From NCBI GenBank assembly GCA_026002855.1, contig BPGD01000001.1:1-64000 (forward strand): a DNA stretch of 64,000 nucleotides. The letters are read 5' to 3'. This stretch comes from Bryobacteraceae bacterium (GTDB taxonomy: Bacteria; Acidobacteriota; Terriglobia; Bryobacterales; Bryobacteraceae). The translations under genes and the position numbers were made by a program. Of this stretch, positions 50,491-59,999 are shown one piece after another (within the stretch, counting starts at the first letter, position 1; each line of letters opens with the position of its first letter). The notes beneath the pieces are model-generated. The model did not search any database and was not told the DNA's origin. It saw nothing but the letters and a program-made list of their open reading frames with translations.

Positions 50491-53400
50491 TTAGTCCAGC
50501 CGGATCTGGTGTGCGTCCAGCGTGGTGCCGAGGGCCTGCTGCAACTGCGCGATGGCGCGGTTGAGCAGCAGCCCGGCAGCCACGACGCGGCGGCGCGAAT
50601 CGAGCAGCTCGTTCTGGCGCGTCAGCACCAGAAAGTTCGTGCTTTCGCCGGTCTGGAAGAGGCGGATTTCGCTTTCGAGCTTCTCGCGCGCGGCGCGCTC
50701 GCTGGCCTGCGCCGCTTCGATGCGCAACCTCGCCGCTTCCAGGTTCTGCAATGCGGTGCGGACACTGGCGGCGATGCCCTGCTCGATCTGAGCCCGCGTG
50801 AGTTTGAGCCGCTTTTCATTCAGGACTGCCTGTTCGAGCTGGCCCCGGGCGGCGCGGTTGCGGGGGTTCCATTCGAAGGCGATGCCGGCCGAGACGGTCT
50901 GAAAATTGCCGGTGGCGAGGTTCGACAGCGTCGTGCTGTAGCCGCCCACCAGCGACGCAGGCACCGAACCGCCCGTCTGCACCGGCGGCAGCGGCGGCAG
51001 GCCGTTGGCGGCCGAAAGCGCGTTGACGCGCTCGAACAGCGGCGCGAAGAAGTTCGCGAATCCTCCGCCCGAGTTGGGAGCCAGCACGCCGGCCAGACCG
51101 CTGTTGAAATAGTTTGCCGTGAGCATCACCTGCGGCTTCAACGCGGAGCTGGCCAGTTGGATCTGGGCGCGGTTCTGGTCGAGGCTCAGCTCGAGGGAAC
51201 GGAGTTCGAGCCTTCGATCCATTGCGGTGCGAAGCGCTTCCTCCACGCTGAGGACTGGCGGAGGCGCCTGCCGGGTGTCCACCGGGACCAGCCGTTCGTT
51301 CCAGAGCGGGTCAGAAGAGTTCGGGGTCAGGATGGTTTTGAGCTGGTTTTCGGCGGCGGCGACGACGGTCAGCGCGGTCTGGAAGGAATCGATGCGGCGC
51401 TGGAGCTCGGCCTCGGAAGCGGCGCTCTCCACCGGCGCCAGCGTTCCGGCCTCGATGAAGCGGAGGTTGCGGTCGTGCTGCTCGCGTGCCAGACGGACGC
51501 CATCGGCGGCGACGGTGGCGTCCTCGATGGCCGCCGCCAGGTCCCAGTAGGCCGACTGCGTGCGCGTGATCACGTCGATCACTTTCAGCTCGAAGGCGGC
51601 CCGCTGCTGGTCCCGCTGCTTCAGGCGGATGCGCAGCTGGGCGCGATCCGGGTCGATGTCGCGAAAGCGCAGCAGGGGGAGGGTGAAGCCGGCGCCGAGC
51701 CGCGAGGTGAGGAAGGGCGTCAGCGCGGTGAACGGGTTGTTGGTGGACTGGCGCTGGTTCTCAAAATCGAGGTGCCAGGAGAGGCCAAACAGCGGGGTCC
51801 GGCTGCGCAGATAGACGTTGTGGTTGAGGTAGTGTTCGCTGAGCCGGCCGCCGGGAGCGGCCAGGGTGTTGGCGACGGGCGTGTTGCGCGTGTCGAAAGA
51901 GGGGTTGTATTGGAAAATCGGGTCGAAGGCACCGCGGGCGCTCTTGATGAGCGCGGCAGCCGTGTCCAGTTGCGTCCGCTCGATTTCAATTTCGAGGTTG
52001 TTCTTCAGCGCCATCTCCAGCGCCTGAGCGAGCGTCAGCTCGCGCTGCGCCTGGCTGACGCCGACACGTGGCGCGGTGAGCACCTGCTCGCGCGCGGCGC
52101 GCATGGCCTGCTCCCAGCTCATCGCCGGCTGCGGCTGGGGCTGCGCCAGCAGGGGCGCGGCCGAGATCAGGGCCGCCAGCGCGAGCATCGCCGCGGTGGT
52201 CGGGGACGGCTTGGGAACGCGGGTGAACAGGCGCCTCCACAAGGGCGAGTGCGCCAGGTCGTCAAACAGCGAGTAAGCCACGGGCGTCACCAGCAGCGTG
52301 AGCAGAAGGGCCAGCGTCTGGCCGCCGATGACGACAATCGCCACCGTGCGGCGCGAACCCGAGCCCGCGCCTGTGCCCAGGGCGAGCGGAATCATGCCGG
52401 CCACCAGCGCCGCGGTCGTCATCAGGATGGGACGGAGCCGGTCCTCGCACCCCCGGATGATCGCCTCCAGCCGCGGCATCCCCTCGCGCCGCAGCGCCTT
52501 GATGTGGTCGATCTGGAGAATCGAGTTTTTCTTGACGATGCCGAACAGCACCAGGATGCCGAGCGAGGTGTAGACGATGGAGAAGTTCTCGCGGGCGATG
52601 AACAGGCTCAACAGCGCGAAAGGCGCCGACAGCGGCAGCGACAACAGAATGGTCACCGGGTCGATGAAGCTCTCGTAGTTGGAGGCGAGGATCATGTACA
52701 TGAACACGATCGACAGCAGGAACGCGATGAGGAAGTTTTGCACGGCGCGGCCGAGCTCGCGGGAGCGGCCGACCGTGCCGTAGGTGTAGCCGGGCGGCAG
52801 GTTGAGCGACTCCATGTGCTGATTGGCGATGTTGATCAAGTCGCCGAGGGCGAGCTCCTTCGACAGGTTGCCCATGATGAGCACGCGCCGTTGCCGGTTG
52901 TAGCGGTCAATTGAGATCGGGCCCGTGCCGAGCTCGAGGCTGGCCACGTTGGACAGCGCCACGTTGCCCAGCGTCGAGGATGGCACGTAGAGCCGCTCGA
53001 GCGTGCGCGGCGAATTGCGGAATTCTTTGGCCACGCGCAGCATGACGTCGTAGCGGTCGTCGGCTTCCTTGTAGGTCGTCACCTGGTCGTCGCCGCCCAC
53101 GAGCACGCGCATGGCGTTGGCGATCTGCGCCACGTTCACGTTCAGGTCCGCCGCCTTGTCGCGGTGGATCTGGACGCGGACCTCGGGCTTGCCGGACTCG
53201 TAAGTGAGTTCCATGTCGGCCATGCCGGGCACCTGCCGCAGACGGGCCATGAGCGAGTGGGCGTACTGTTCGAGACGGTTCAGGTCGGGGCCCTGAATCG
53301 AGAACATGAAATCGCTGTTGGGCGCGCCGGAAATCAGCGAGGGAAGCTGGACGGTCACGATCAGGTCGCGGTATTTCGCCAGTTTCTGACGCGCCATCTG

Positions 53401-55281
53401 CATCAGTTGCTGCTGCGAGTAGCGGCGCTCCTTCGGGTCGACCAGCTCGACGATGATGGAGCCGCGGTCCACCTGGCGGCGCTGGTCGGCGCCGATGGTG
53501 ACAAACAGGTCGCGCACGCCGGGGAGCTCTTTCAGGTCCTCTTCGATGAGCGCCATCACCTGCGAAGTGCCTTCAAGTGACGATCCCACCGGCATCCGCA
53601 CGTTGACCTCAAACTCGGACTGGTCGTCGGTGGGCAGGAAGTCGACGCCCATGGAGCGGACCATTGGAACCGTGGAAAGCATGACGGCGAGCGCGCCGAG
53701 GGCCACCGCCCAGCGGTGCTTCAGCGACCAGACGAGCATCTTCTGGTAGGGCCGCGCAAACATCCACTCATACCAGCCGGCTTTCGTCGCCTTCTTTTCC
53801 TCCTGGACCTTCAGGAAGCGCGAGCACAGCATCGGCGTGAGCGTAAAGGAGACGATCAGCGAAACGCCGACGGCAAAGGCGGCCGTGTAGCCAAAGGAGG
53901 ACATGAAGCGGCCGACGATGCCCGGCATGATCGCAATCGGGATGAAGATGATGATCAGCGAGAGCGTGGTGGCCAGCACGGCCAGCCCGATCTCCTTCGT
54001 GCCGATGAAAGCGGCCTCCATTGCCGGCAGCTTCTTCTCCTCCATGTTGCGGAAGATGTTTTCGAGCACGACGATGGCGTCGTCGATCACGATGCCCACC
54101 ATGAGCGTCAGCGCCAGCATCGTGATCTGGTTCAGGCTGAACCCCATCCAGCTCATCAGCGAGAAGGTGGAGATGATCGACGTCGGAATTGCGATGGCCG
54201 CAATCAGCGTCGAGCGCCAGTTGCGGATGAAGAACAGGACGATGATGGCCGCAAAAAAGCCGCCGAGAATCAGGTGCTCGAGCACCGCGTTGTAGGAGGC
54301 CCGGATGAAGCCGGACTGGTCGCGCGTATAGCTGATGCGGAAATCGGGCGGCAGCGCCGGGCGCAATTCCTCGATCCGCTGCTTGATGGCGGCGATCACG
54401 TCCAGCGAGTTTGTGCCGGCCTGCTTGCGCACGGCGAGCGCCACGGCGGGCAGGCCGTTCAGGCGCGCGATGGAGCGGGGCTCCTCATAAGTGTCCTCGA
54501 CCGTGCCGATGTCGGAGATGCGGACCGGCGCGCCGTTGACGTTGGCAACGATGATCCGCGCGAAGTCCATCGGCTGCGCGACGCGGCCGAGCGTGCGAAG
54601 AGTCAGCTCGCGGTTGCCCTCGTCGATGCGCCCGCCGGGGATCTCGACATTCTGGGCCGCAAGGGCCATCCGCACCTGCTCGATGTTCAGGTTGTAGGCG
54701 GCCAGCTTCTCCGGATTGAGCAGCACCTGAATCTGGCGTTTCCGCTCGCCGATGAAACGCACCTGGCCCACGCCGCTGATCGTTTCGATGTTTTTCTTGA
54801 TCTGGTCATCGACGATCTTGGTCACCTCGCGCAGGTCGCGCGGGGAGCTGATGACGATGTTGAGTATGGGCGAGGCATCCGTGGCCAGCTTTTCCACGAC
54901 CGGCGTGCGCGCATCGCGCGGCAGTTGCCCAAGCACGGTGCTCACCTTGTCGCGGACTTCCTGCGCCGCCACCTCCGGGTCCTTCTCGAGCACGAAGCCG
55001 ATGGTGATGATCGAGACGCCCTCGGCCGAGGTGGAGTTCAGCTCGTCGATGCCCGAGATGGTGTTCACCGCCTCCTCGAGCACCTTGGTCACCTGCGATT
55101 CGACCTCTTCCGGCGATGCCCCCGGCAGCACCGTGGTGATGGTGACGAAGGGGAATTCAACCTTGGGGAAGAAATCAACGCCCAGCTTGCGGTAAGAATC
55201 CAGCCCGATCACCACCAGCGCCAGAATCAGCATGGTGGCAAAGACGGGCCTGCGGATGCAGATTTCTGCCAGTTTTTGCAT
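50491..55281 (-). CDS. RND efflux permease (HAE1-type) fused to a TolC-like outer-membrane channel
   Basis: A single 1596-residue frame. Residues 1-1020 are an HAE1/AcrB-like permease: start MQKLAEICIRRPVFATMLIL, proton-relay motif LMVGIVIDDAIVVLENIFRN in TM4, FIPIAIMPGIVGRFM and the C-terminal KALRREGMPRLEAIIRGCE then GRSRELGRAVQNFLIAFLLS. Residues about 1028-1046 (TAAMLALAALISAAPLLAQ) look exactly like a signal peptide, followed by an outer-membrane efflux protein (ELTLAQALEMALKNNLEIEI; two TolC-type repeats to 1596). The channel would need to be cut from the permease or exported from an internal signal. The gap to the membrane fusion protein gene upstream is 25 bases. Confidence 0.88.
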   Translation of the reverse strand: MQKLAEICIRRPVFATMLILALVVIGLDSYRKLGVDFFPKVEFPFVTITTVLPGASPEEVESQVTKVLEEAVNTISGIDELNSTSAEGVSIITIGFVLEKDPEVAAQEVRDKVSTVLGQLPRDARTPVVEKLATDASPILNIVISSPRDLREVTKIVDDQIKKNIETISGVGQVRFIGERKRQIQVLLNPEKLAAYNLNIEQVRMALAAQNVEIPGGRIDEGNRELTLRTLGRVAQPMDFARIIVANVNGAPVRISDIGTVEDTYEEPRSIARLNGLPAVALAVRKQAGTNSLDVIAAIKQRIEELRPALPPDFRISYTRDQSGFIRASYNAVLEHLILGGFFAAIIVLFFIRNWRSTLIAAIAIPTSIISTFSLMSWMGFSLNQITMLALTLMVGIVIDDAIVVLENIFRNMEEKKLPAMEAAFIGTKEIGLAVLATTLSLIIIFIPIAIMPGIVGRFMSSFGYTAAFAVGVSLIVSFTLTPMLCSRFLKVQEEKKATKAGWYEWMFARPYQKMLVWSLKHRWAVALGALAVMLSTVPMVRSMGVDFLPTDDQSEFEVNVRMPVGSSLEGTSQVMALIEEDLKELPGVRDLFVTIGADQRRQVDRGSIIVELVDPKERRYSQQQLMQMARQKLAKYRDLIVTVQLPSLISGAPNSDFMFSIQGPDLNRLEQYAHSLMARLRQVPGMADMELTYESGKPEVRVQIHRDKAADLNVNVAQIANAMRVLVGGDDQVTTYKEADDRYDVMLRVAKEFRNSPRTLERLYVPSSTLGNVALSNVASLELGTGPISIDRYNRQRRVLIMGNLSKELALGDLINIANQHMESLNLPPGYTYGTVGRSRELGRAVQNFLIAFLLSIVFMYMILASNYESFIDPVTILLSLPLSAPFALLSLFIARENFSIVYTSLGILVLFGIVKKNSILQIDHIKALRREGMPRLEAIIRGCEDRLRPILMTTAALVAGMIPLALGTGAGSGSRRTVAIVVIGGQTLALLLTLLVTPVAYSLFDDLAHSPLWRRLFTRVPKPSPTTAAMLALAALISAAPLLAQPQPQPAMSWEQAMRAAREQVLTAPRVGVSQAQRELTLAQALEMALKNNLEIEIERTQLDTAAALIKSARGAFDPIFQYNPSFDTRNTPVANTLAAPGGRLSEHYLNHNVYLRSRTPLFGLSWHLDFENQRQSTNNPFTALTPFLTSRLGAGFTLPLLRFRDIDPDRAQLRIRLKQRDQQRAAFELKVIDVITRTQSAYWDLAAAIEDATVAADGVRLAREQHDRNLRFIEAGTLAPVESAASEAELQRRIDSFQTALTVVAAAENQLKTILTPNSSDPLWNERLVPVDTRQAPPPVLSVEEALRTAMDRRLELRSLELSLDQNRAQIQLASSALKPQVMLTANYFNSGLAGVLAPNSGGGFANFFAPLFERVNALSAANGLPPLPPVQTGGSVPASLVGGYSTTLSNLATGNFQTVSAGIAFEWNPRNRAARGQLEQAVLNEKRLKLTRAQIEQGIAASVRTALQNLEAARLRIEAAQASERAAREKLESEIRLFQTGESTNFLVLTRQNELLDSRRRVVAAGLLLNRAIAQLQQALGTTLDAHQIRLD

Positions 55282-55306
55282 GGGAAATAACCCCGGATTC
55301 CGGTAT

Positions 55307-56515
55307 TCAGTTACGGATGCTCACGGCCGCCCCGTCGCTGAGTAGCGGGACGCTGGAAACGGCCACGACGGCCCCGGCCGGAATGATGCCGGCCGGGATC
55401 TCCACCCAGCCGTCGCCGCCGAGGATCTCGGGAATGCGGTGCTCCACCGCCCTGCCGTTCTCGATGGTGAAGAACTTGTTCAGGCCGGCGACCGTGTAGA
55501 CCGCAGCGCGCGGAATCGAGACCACCGGATAGGCCGGATCCGTCACCAGGCGCACCTGGACGAAGGCGCCGGGCTTCAACCGCTCGTCGCGGGTAACAAT
55601 GCGGGCTTCCGCCTTGAGCGTGCGCGCGCGGGGATCGAGGGCCGGATCGAGGCGCGAGATCGTGGCGCGGAACTCCGCGCCCGGCGCGGCGCTGGTCGTG
55701 AAGACCAGCGACGCCCCCAGGCGCGCATGCGGTACGGCCGATTCGGGGATCTCCACCCGCAGCCGCAGCGGCCAGGCCTTGACCAGCGTGTAGATCGGGG
55801 CGTTGTCGCGCACGTACTGCCCTTCGGCCACATGGCGCACCTGAACGATGCCATCCATGGGCGCGACGATGGTGGCGTCGCGCAGCCGTTTTTCGGCCAG
55901 CGCCAGCTCGGCCCGCAGCGCGCGGATCAGCGCCAGTTGCGTGCGCAGATCGTCGACGGCCGCTTCATAGGCGGCCTTGCGCGCCAGATACATCTTCTCG
56001 ATTTCCGTGAAACGCTCCTGCGCAATGTCGCCCGTGCGGACCAGCCGGCGCGCGTTTTCGTATTTGGAAAGCGCGTCCTCCATCTGGGCCCTGGCCTGGC
56101 GGATCATTGGCGTCGTTTCCGGCTCTTTCATCGTTTCCCGGTCCATGCCGACGCGCGCCATCGCCTGCTCGAGGGCGGCGCGGGCGCGGTCCGCCTGAAG
56201 CGTCAGCTCGAGCCGGTCCAGTTCGGCCATCACCTGGCCCCTGCGCACGGCCTGGCCGAAATCGAAATGGAGTCGGGCCACGCGGCCGGGCACCTCGCAG
56301 GAAACCGTCGTCGTGTCGTCGGCGAGCAACGAACCGGTGACCATGATCGAGCGCTCCACTGTCCGTTGCTGCGCCACGGCCGTGCGCACGGCCACCGGCG
56401 CCGCCGGCCGGGACTCGGCCCGGGCGGTGGTTTCCGTCTTTCCGCCGCAGCCGGCCAGCGCAAAGGCCGTTGCGGCGGCGGGAATCCAGAATCGAAATAG
56501 GTTATTTTTCCGCAT
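55307..56515 (-). CDS. RND efflux membrane fusion protein (lipoprotein)
   Basis: The 402-residue protein has a lipobox in AATAFALAGCGG (Cys23). HlyD/AcrA-type lipoyl half-motifs are GRVARLHFDFGQAVRRGQVM and ATIVAPMDGIVQVRHVAEGQ, flanking a long alpha-hairpin (about 110-215). The C-terminal beta-barrel follows (RVEIPESAVPHARLGASLVF). It links the permease to the channel. It overlaps the TetR gene by 14 bases and is followed by the RND-TolC fusion, so the three form one operon. Confidence 0.92.
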   Translation of the reverse strand: MRKNNLFRFWIPAAATAFALAGCGGKTETTARAESRPAAPVAVRTAVAQQRTVERSIMVTGSLLADDTTTVSCEVPGRVARLHFDFGQAVRRGQVMAELDRLELTLQADRARAALEQAMARVGMDRETMKEPETTPMIRQARAQMEDALSKYENARRLVRTGDIAQERFTEIEKMYLARKAAYEAAVDDLRTQLALIRALRAELALAEKRLRDATIVAPMDGIVQVRHVAEGQYVRDNAPIYTLVKAWPLRLRVEIPESAVPHARLGASLVFTTSAAPGAEFRATISRLDPALDPRARTLKAEARIVTRDERLKPGAFVQVRLVTDPAYPVVSIPRAAVYTVAGLNKFFTIENGRAVEHRIPEILGGDGWVEIPAGIIPAGAVVAVSSVPLLSDGAAVSIRN

Positions 56516-57194
56516 GAATTTCCCCGCTCCTGTCGTCTTTTTTCAGAATTCCATTGAGGAAAATATCCACGAATTTTTCCACGACTTCCTCGTGCTCCAT
56601 TTTCAGCCGGTAATCCGGGAACAGCATGGCCGAAAAGCCGTAGTGAGAAACCATGAAAATGAAGGCCCGCGCCACCACCGCCGGTTCCCGGACAGCGAGG
56701 GCTCCCTCGGCCATCCGCTTTTCGACGTACTGCTCCACCCAGCGGATGAATTCCACGGTCGCTTTCTGATACCAGAGTTCGGCCAGCTCATGGCCTTCGA
56801 GGGCGCTGAACAGCAGCAGGCGGATCTGTTCGGGGGTCTCGGTGTAGTAGCTGACGATGGCCTCGCCGAGCCACTGGAAGAACTGGCGGTCGGAGCAGTT
56901 GGGGACGAGGCGTTTGGCGCGTTCGTCGAAGCGGGCGTGGGTGAGCGCGATCAGATGGTCGACGATGGCGGTATAGAGATCGCGCTTGGTGGCGAAGTGC
57001 TGGTAGAGAACGGGTTCGCTGACGCCGGCGGCGGCGGCCAGTTCGCGTGTGGTGGTTCCCCGGAAGCCGTGGAGGGCGAAGCGCTCGATGGCCGCCTCGA
57101 CGATGGCGGCCCGGCGCTCGGCGGCGGTCATTCGCGCTTTATTTCTGGTCTGAGCCGTCCCGGCCTGTCCCTCGGGGCTAGTGTCCGCTAACAT
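56502..57194 (-). CDS. TetR-family transcriptional regulator
   Basis: The 230-residue protein starts at ATG 57194 (57200 would be TTG). The HTH is in AAIVEAAIERFALHGFRGTT then TRELAAAAGVSEPVLYQHFA, the TetR N-terminal pattern. The C-terminal ligand-binding part contains LALFSALEGHELAELWYQK-like helical residues (LRLLLFSALEGHELAELWYQ). It is first gene of the efflux operon and likely represses it; two operator-like boxes lie at its start. Confidence 0.93.
   Translation of the reverse strand: MLADTSPEGQAGTAQTRNKARMTAAERRAAIVEAAIERFALHGFRGTTTRELAAAAGVSEPVLYQHFATKRDLYTAIVDHLIALTHARFDERAKRLVPNCSDRQFFQWLGEAIVSYYTETPEQIRLLLFSALEGHELAELWYQKATVEFIRWVEQYVEKRMAEGALAVREPAVVARAFIFMVSHYGFSAMLFPDYRLKMEHEEVVEKFVDIFLNGILKKDDRSGEIHAEK
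57179..57190. promoter_or_regulatory. TetR operator-like box 1 (TAG-N6-CTA)
   Basis: TAGTGTCCGCTA is an imperfect palindrome overlapping the first codons of the TetR gene. It forms, with the box at 57210-57221, a larger near-inverted repeat (57177-57192 against 57208-57223; 12 of 16 positions match). Confidence 0.55.
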
Positions 57195-57209
57195 GATCAA
57201 TCACTAAGA

Positions 57210-57221
57210 TAGCAAACGCTA
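57210..57221. promoter_or_regulatory. TetR operator-like box 2 (TAG-N6-CTA)
   Basis: TAGCAAACGCTA matches box 1 in both TAG and CTA ends and central G/C positions; starts are 31 bases apart, about three helical turns, so two dimers could sit on one DNA face. It lies upstream of the TetR start codon, in promoter position for the minus-strand efflux operon. Confidence 0.55.
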
Positions 57222-57223
57222 GC

Positions 57224-57536
57224 CGCCCGATACAAAAAAAGTTTGTGAGTGGCGGTGAGCTGCCCCGCTTTCCGTGCTGAGGACGGGGGTTCTGCCGATT
57301 CTGAAAGGCCGAACCCGGCTGCCGGGAGCTCTTCCGAGACGCGATGGAAGCGGTGCGAAGCGCCGCGAAAACGCGCGGACCCGGCGCGCCCAGTCTCCGC
57401 CTGGCGGGCGGATGACGGCTCCTTCGGCCCGCTCTTCGGCTTTGTTCGAGCCCCGGCTCTGCCGTGGTCCGTGTGCGGCCCCGGGGCCTTTGGCTGCGGG
57501 CGGGGATCGCGCCTCAGAGCCGCACACGGGCCCGGT
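57224..57536. other. Intergenic region upstream of efflux operon, no gene recognised
   Basis: Begins with the A-rich tract at 57232-57241 (plus strand ACAAAAAAAG), which could lie near the efflux promoter. The rest is GC-rich without family features; the convergent TonB-C gene ends at 57537. Confidence 0.45.
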
Positions 57537-57887
57537 CTACTTCGTGTAGTTGAAAGTGATTACGGTTGTGAACTTCACCGGCTGGCCGTCTTTGACAAGC
57601 GGGGTGAACTTCCACTCCTTCACCGCCGCCAGTGACGCTTGCGTAAACAGCGCGTTGCCCTTGAGCACTTTCGCGTCCACCACGTTGCCCTGTTCGTCCA
57701 CAACGATCTCGACATCCTGCGTGCCGGTGACGTTGAGCTGTTTTGCGGCGGTTGGATAAGCCGGCGCCACCTTCTTCACGACACGGCCCATCGCGTTGGC
57801 CGTTGTAATCGATTCCTGCGCCGACGCGGCCACTGCTGCCGCCACCATCACCAGAAGGGCGTAACGGATCCGTCTGGACAATTGCAT
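57537..57887 (-). CDS. Secreted TonB C-terminal-domain protein
   Basis: This 116-residue protein starts at ATG 57887 behind GGAGAACAA. MQLSRRIRYALLVMVAAAVA then ASAQ is a cleavable signal peptide, so the domain is released to the periplasm rather than anchored. VVKKVAPAYPTAAKQLNVTG, TQDVEIVVDEQGNVVDAKVL and AAVKEWKFTPLVKDGQPVKF form the TonB_C fold that in TonB touches outer-membrane receptors. No ExbB/ExbD genes are nearby. Its role may be structural or redox-independent; unknown. Confidence 0.85.
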   Translation of the reverse strand: MQLSRRIRYALLVMVAAAVAASAQESITTANAMGRVVKKVAPAYPTAAKQLNVTGTQDVEIVVDEQGNVVDAKVLKGNALFTQASLAAVKEWKFTPLVKDGQPVKFTTVITFNYTK

Positions 57888-58013
57888 TCGCTTGTTCTCC
57901 TTTTTCTCCTTCGGCCTTGCATTGTGATTCGGGGCCCCGACGCCGCGGGCGGGATGCCTGCCGGGGTCCTCGCCGCACTTATCGGAGAACAACGGCGCAA
58001 TTTGAGCGAAAAT

Positions 58014-58946
58014 TCAACGCGCGGCGGCCTGGCGGAGGGCCTCATAGAGCCGCGCGGCGGCCTCGCCGGCCTGCGGCACGGCGTAGTCCGGGAGGCTGAA
58101 GCAAAGGGGCGCCCGTCCGGTGGCCCGGCGGGCCAGCTCCGCCTGGGCCAGCACGCGTTCGGCCGGCGCGGGCACGGCCCGAAATTCTCCCTCCGCGCCG
58201 CCGGCCTCGAAGATCTCGACCACCACCTCCAGCCGCCGCCCCAGCCGCGCCCGCAGCGCTTCCAGGTAGGCGGGCCAGGCGGCCATGGTCATCTTGCCCG
58301 CGCCGATGCCGTCCTGCACCAGCACGCGCTCGAGTCGCCGCCGTGCGGCCAGTTCGTGCCAGAAGGCGGCCAGCTCGGCGGCCGCATGGTTGCGGTTGGT
58401 GAAGCCGCCCGCCCAGAGAGGACGCAGGAGGCCGGCCAGCCGGTCGAACGCGTCGGCCAGCATGCGCCGCCGGGGAACCGGCCACCAGTGATCGTCGTCG
58501 ATCTCTTCCGGCAGATACCAGCCGGCAAAGGCCGCATGGCGCCGCCAGAGCCGCGCCTCGGGCCGCGAGGCGAAGGCGCGCGCGCGGCTGACCACTGCTT
58601 CCAGGGCGGTCGGCGCGTCCTCGCCGATCCGCCGCCACCAGGCGCTCTCATAGGGAAGCCCGACGGCCAGCCGCATGTGGCGGCGGCGCACGCCTTCCAG
58701 CAGCGGGCCCACCAGGGGGGCGTAGTCGACCTCGTCGTAGCGGCACCATTGCAGGACCAATTCTTCGCAGCCGAGTGCGGCCAGCGCGTCCAGCAATTCC
58801 TCCCACTGGGCCGCCGTCCAGTCCCGGTGCCGGGCCCAAGGCTGAAGAAAGGTGCCGCGGAACAGGCTGCGGCGCGGCCGCGCCGCCACGGGGGCGGCCA
58901 GCAGCGAGCGGCGCGTCAGCCGGACAGGGCGCGGCGTCTTCCTCAT
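58014..58946 (-). CDS. DUF4434-domain protein, probably secreted
   Basis: The 310-residue protein starts at ATG 58946 (GGAGAGGG upstream). An Arg-rich twin-Arg-like start (RLTRRSLLAAPVAAR) precedes FRGTFLQPWARHRDWTAAQW, then LGCEELVLQWCRYDEVDYAP and FAGWYLPEEIDDDHWWPVPR, the pattern of DUF4434, a TIM-barrel-like domain distantly related to glycoside hydrolases; the acidic EEIDD cluster could hold catalytic residues. Substrate unknown. Confidence 0.68.
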   Translation of the reverse strand: MRKTPRPVRLTRRSLLAAPVAARPRRSLFRGTFLQPWARHRDWTAAQWEELLDALAALGCEELVLQWCRYDEVDYAPLVGPLLEGVRRRHMRLAVGLPYESAWWRRIGEDAPTALEAVVSRARAFASRPEARLWRRHAAFAGWYLPEEIDDDHWWPVPRRRMLADAFDRLAGLLRPLWAGGFTNRNHAAAELAAFWHELAARRRLERVLVQDGIGAGKMTMAAWPAYLEALRARLGRRLEVVVEIFEAGGAEGEFRAVPAPAERVLAQAELARRATGRAPLCFSLPDYAVPQAGEAAARLYEALRQAAAR

Positions 58947-58995
58947 CCCTCTCCGCATTGTCCCGCAGCGGCCGGCCGCGGCGCGCGGGCCGCGC

Positions 58996-59853
58996 TCAGA
59001 CGAGCGCGGCGATGCGCCGTTCGACTTCCGCGGCCAGGCGCTCGAGATCGACCTGCGCGCGCCGGCTCGCGCCCGGCGCCTGCTCGAGCACCGCCGACGG
59101 ATCCGGCGGCGCGACGCCCGGCACAATGCCATAGCCGAGCGCCTCGGCCATCCGGTCGGCGGTCCGCGTCAGATGGACCAGGTCCCAGCCCTCGGGGATC
59201 TCCCGGTCGTGGTGATGCACGACGCAGCGGCAGATCTCCTCCGGCAGAAACATCCGGCCCACCACCCAGCGGCCCGCCTCGCAGTGGTCCAGATCAAAAA
59301 GATTGCGTTCTGTTTCGAGTATTCCGGCGCCGCTGTCGCGCGCGATCTCGATCGCGTTGGTGTAGGCTTCCGGGTACTTCACCATCAGCGCCAGCCGTCC
59401 GATGTCGCGCAGCAGCCCGGCCGAATAGGCGGCGCCCGGATCGGCCAGGTAGAGGGGCGCGAGCGCCTCGGCCAGGATCGCTCCGGCCAGCGTGTTGCGC
59501 CAGCAGGCGGCCAGGGCCTTGCGCCGCAGCACCGGCGCGACAAAATCGCCCATGGCGCGCGTCAACGCGATCGCCTTCACCCGCTCGAGTCCGATGACGA
59601 TCACCGCCTGCGGGATCGACGTCACCTGGCGCAGGAGCGAAAACAGCGGCGAATTGGCCAGCTGCAGCACCCGCGCGGCAAAGACGGGCTCGGCGGCGAT
59701 GAAGCGGCTGACCTGATCGACATGCACGTTATCGTCTGACAGCAGCGCCACCAGCCGCATCGCCACGGGGCTGAACGGCGGCAGGTTTTCAAGCGCCCAA
59801 GGCACGGGCTGCCCGGCGCTGTCGGAACGGCTTCGCTCCCCGGTCTGGATCAT
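58996..59853 (-). CDS. HDOD-domain signalling protein
   Basis: The 285-residue protein starts at ATG 59853 with GGAGGA 5 bases upstream; an alternative ATG is at 59913. The HDOD domain runs about 25-235: ALENLPPFSPVAMRLVALLS, EPVFAARVLQLANSPLFSLL, VIVIGLERVKAIALTRAMGD and LLRDIGRLALMVKYP. HDOD proteins are catalytically inactive HD relatives that link signals to motility, stress or natural transformation. No GGDEF/EAL or receiver partner is encoded next to it. It is divergent from the DUF1549 gene. Confidence 0.88.
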   Translation of the reverse strand: MIQTGERSRSDSAGQPVPWALENLPPFSPVAMRLVALLSDDNVHVDQVSRFIAAEPVFAARVLQLANSPLFSLLRQVTSIPQAVIVIGLERVKAIALTRAMGDFVAPVLRRKALAACWRNTLAGAILAEALAPLYLADPGAAYSAGLLRDIGRLALMVKYPEAYTNAIEIARDSGAGILETERNLFDLDHCEAGRWVVGRMFLPEEICRCVVHHHDREIPEGWDLVHLTRTADRMAEALGYGIVPGVAPPDPSAVLEQAPGASRRAQVDLERLAAEVERRIAALV

Positions 59854-59999
59854 GCTGTCCTCCCGCGGCGGCGCGGCCGCCAGAGGCGGGCCCCACCCCG
59901 CTGCATCGCTCATCGGCAACGCCGGGCGGTTTGAGAGGGAAAAGATCAGGCTTGTTTTTCTCGACCGGTTCGCATAGAATCGGTCTCAATCTGGGATCC

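Noticed and set aside
49996-52914. Long plus-strand open frame opposite the RND-TolC fusion gene
   Set aside because: It is antisense to a clear RND/TolC reading and lacks any domain; its Gln/Arg/Gly-rich composition is that of a reverse-strand shadow.
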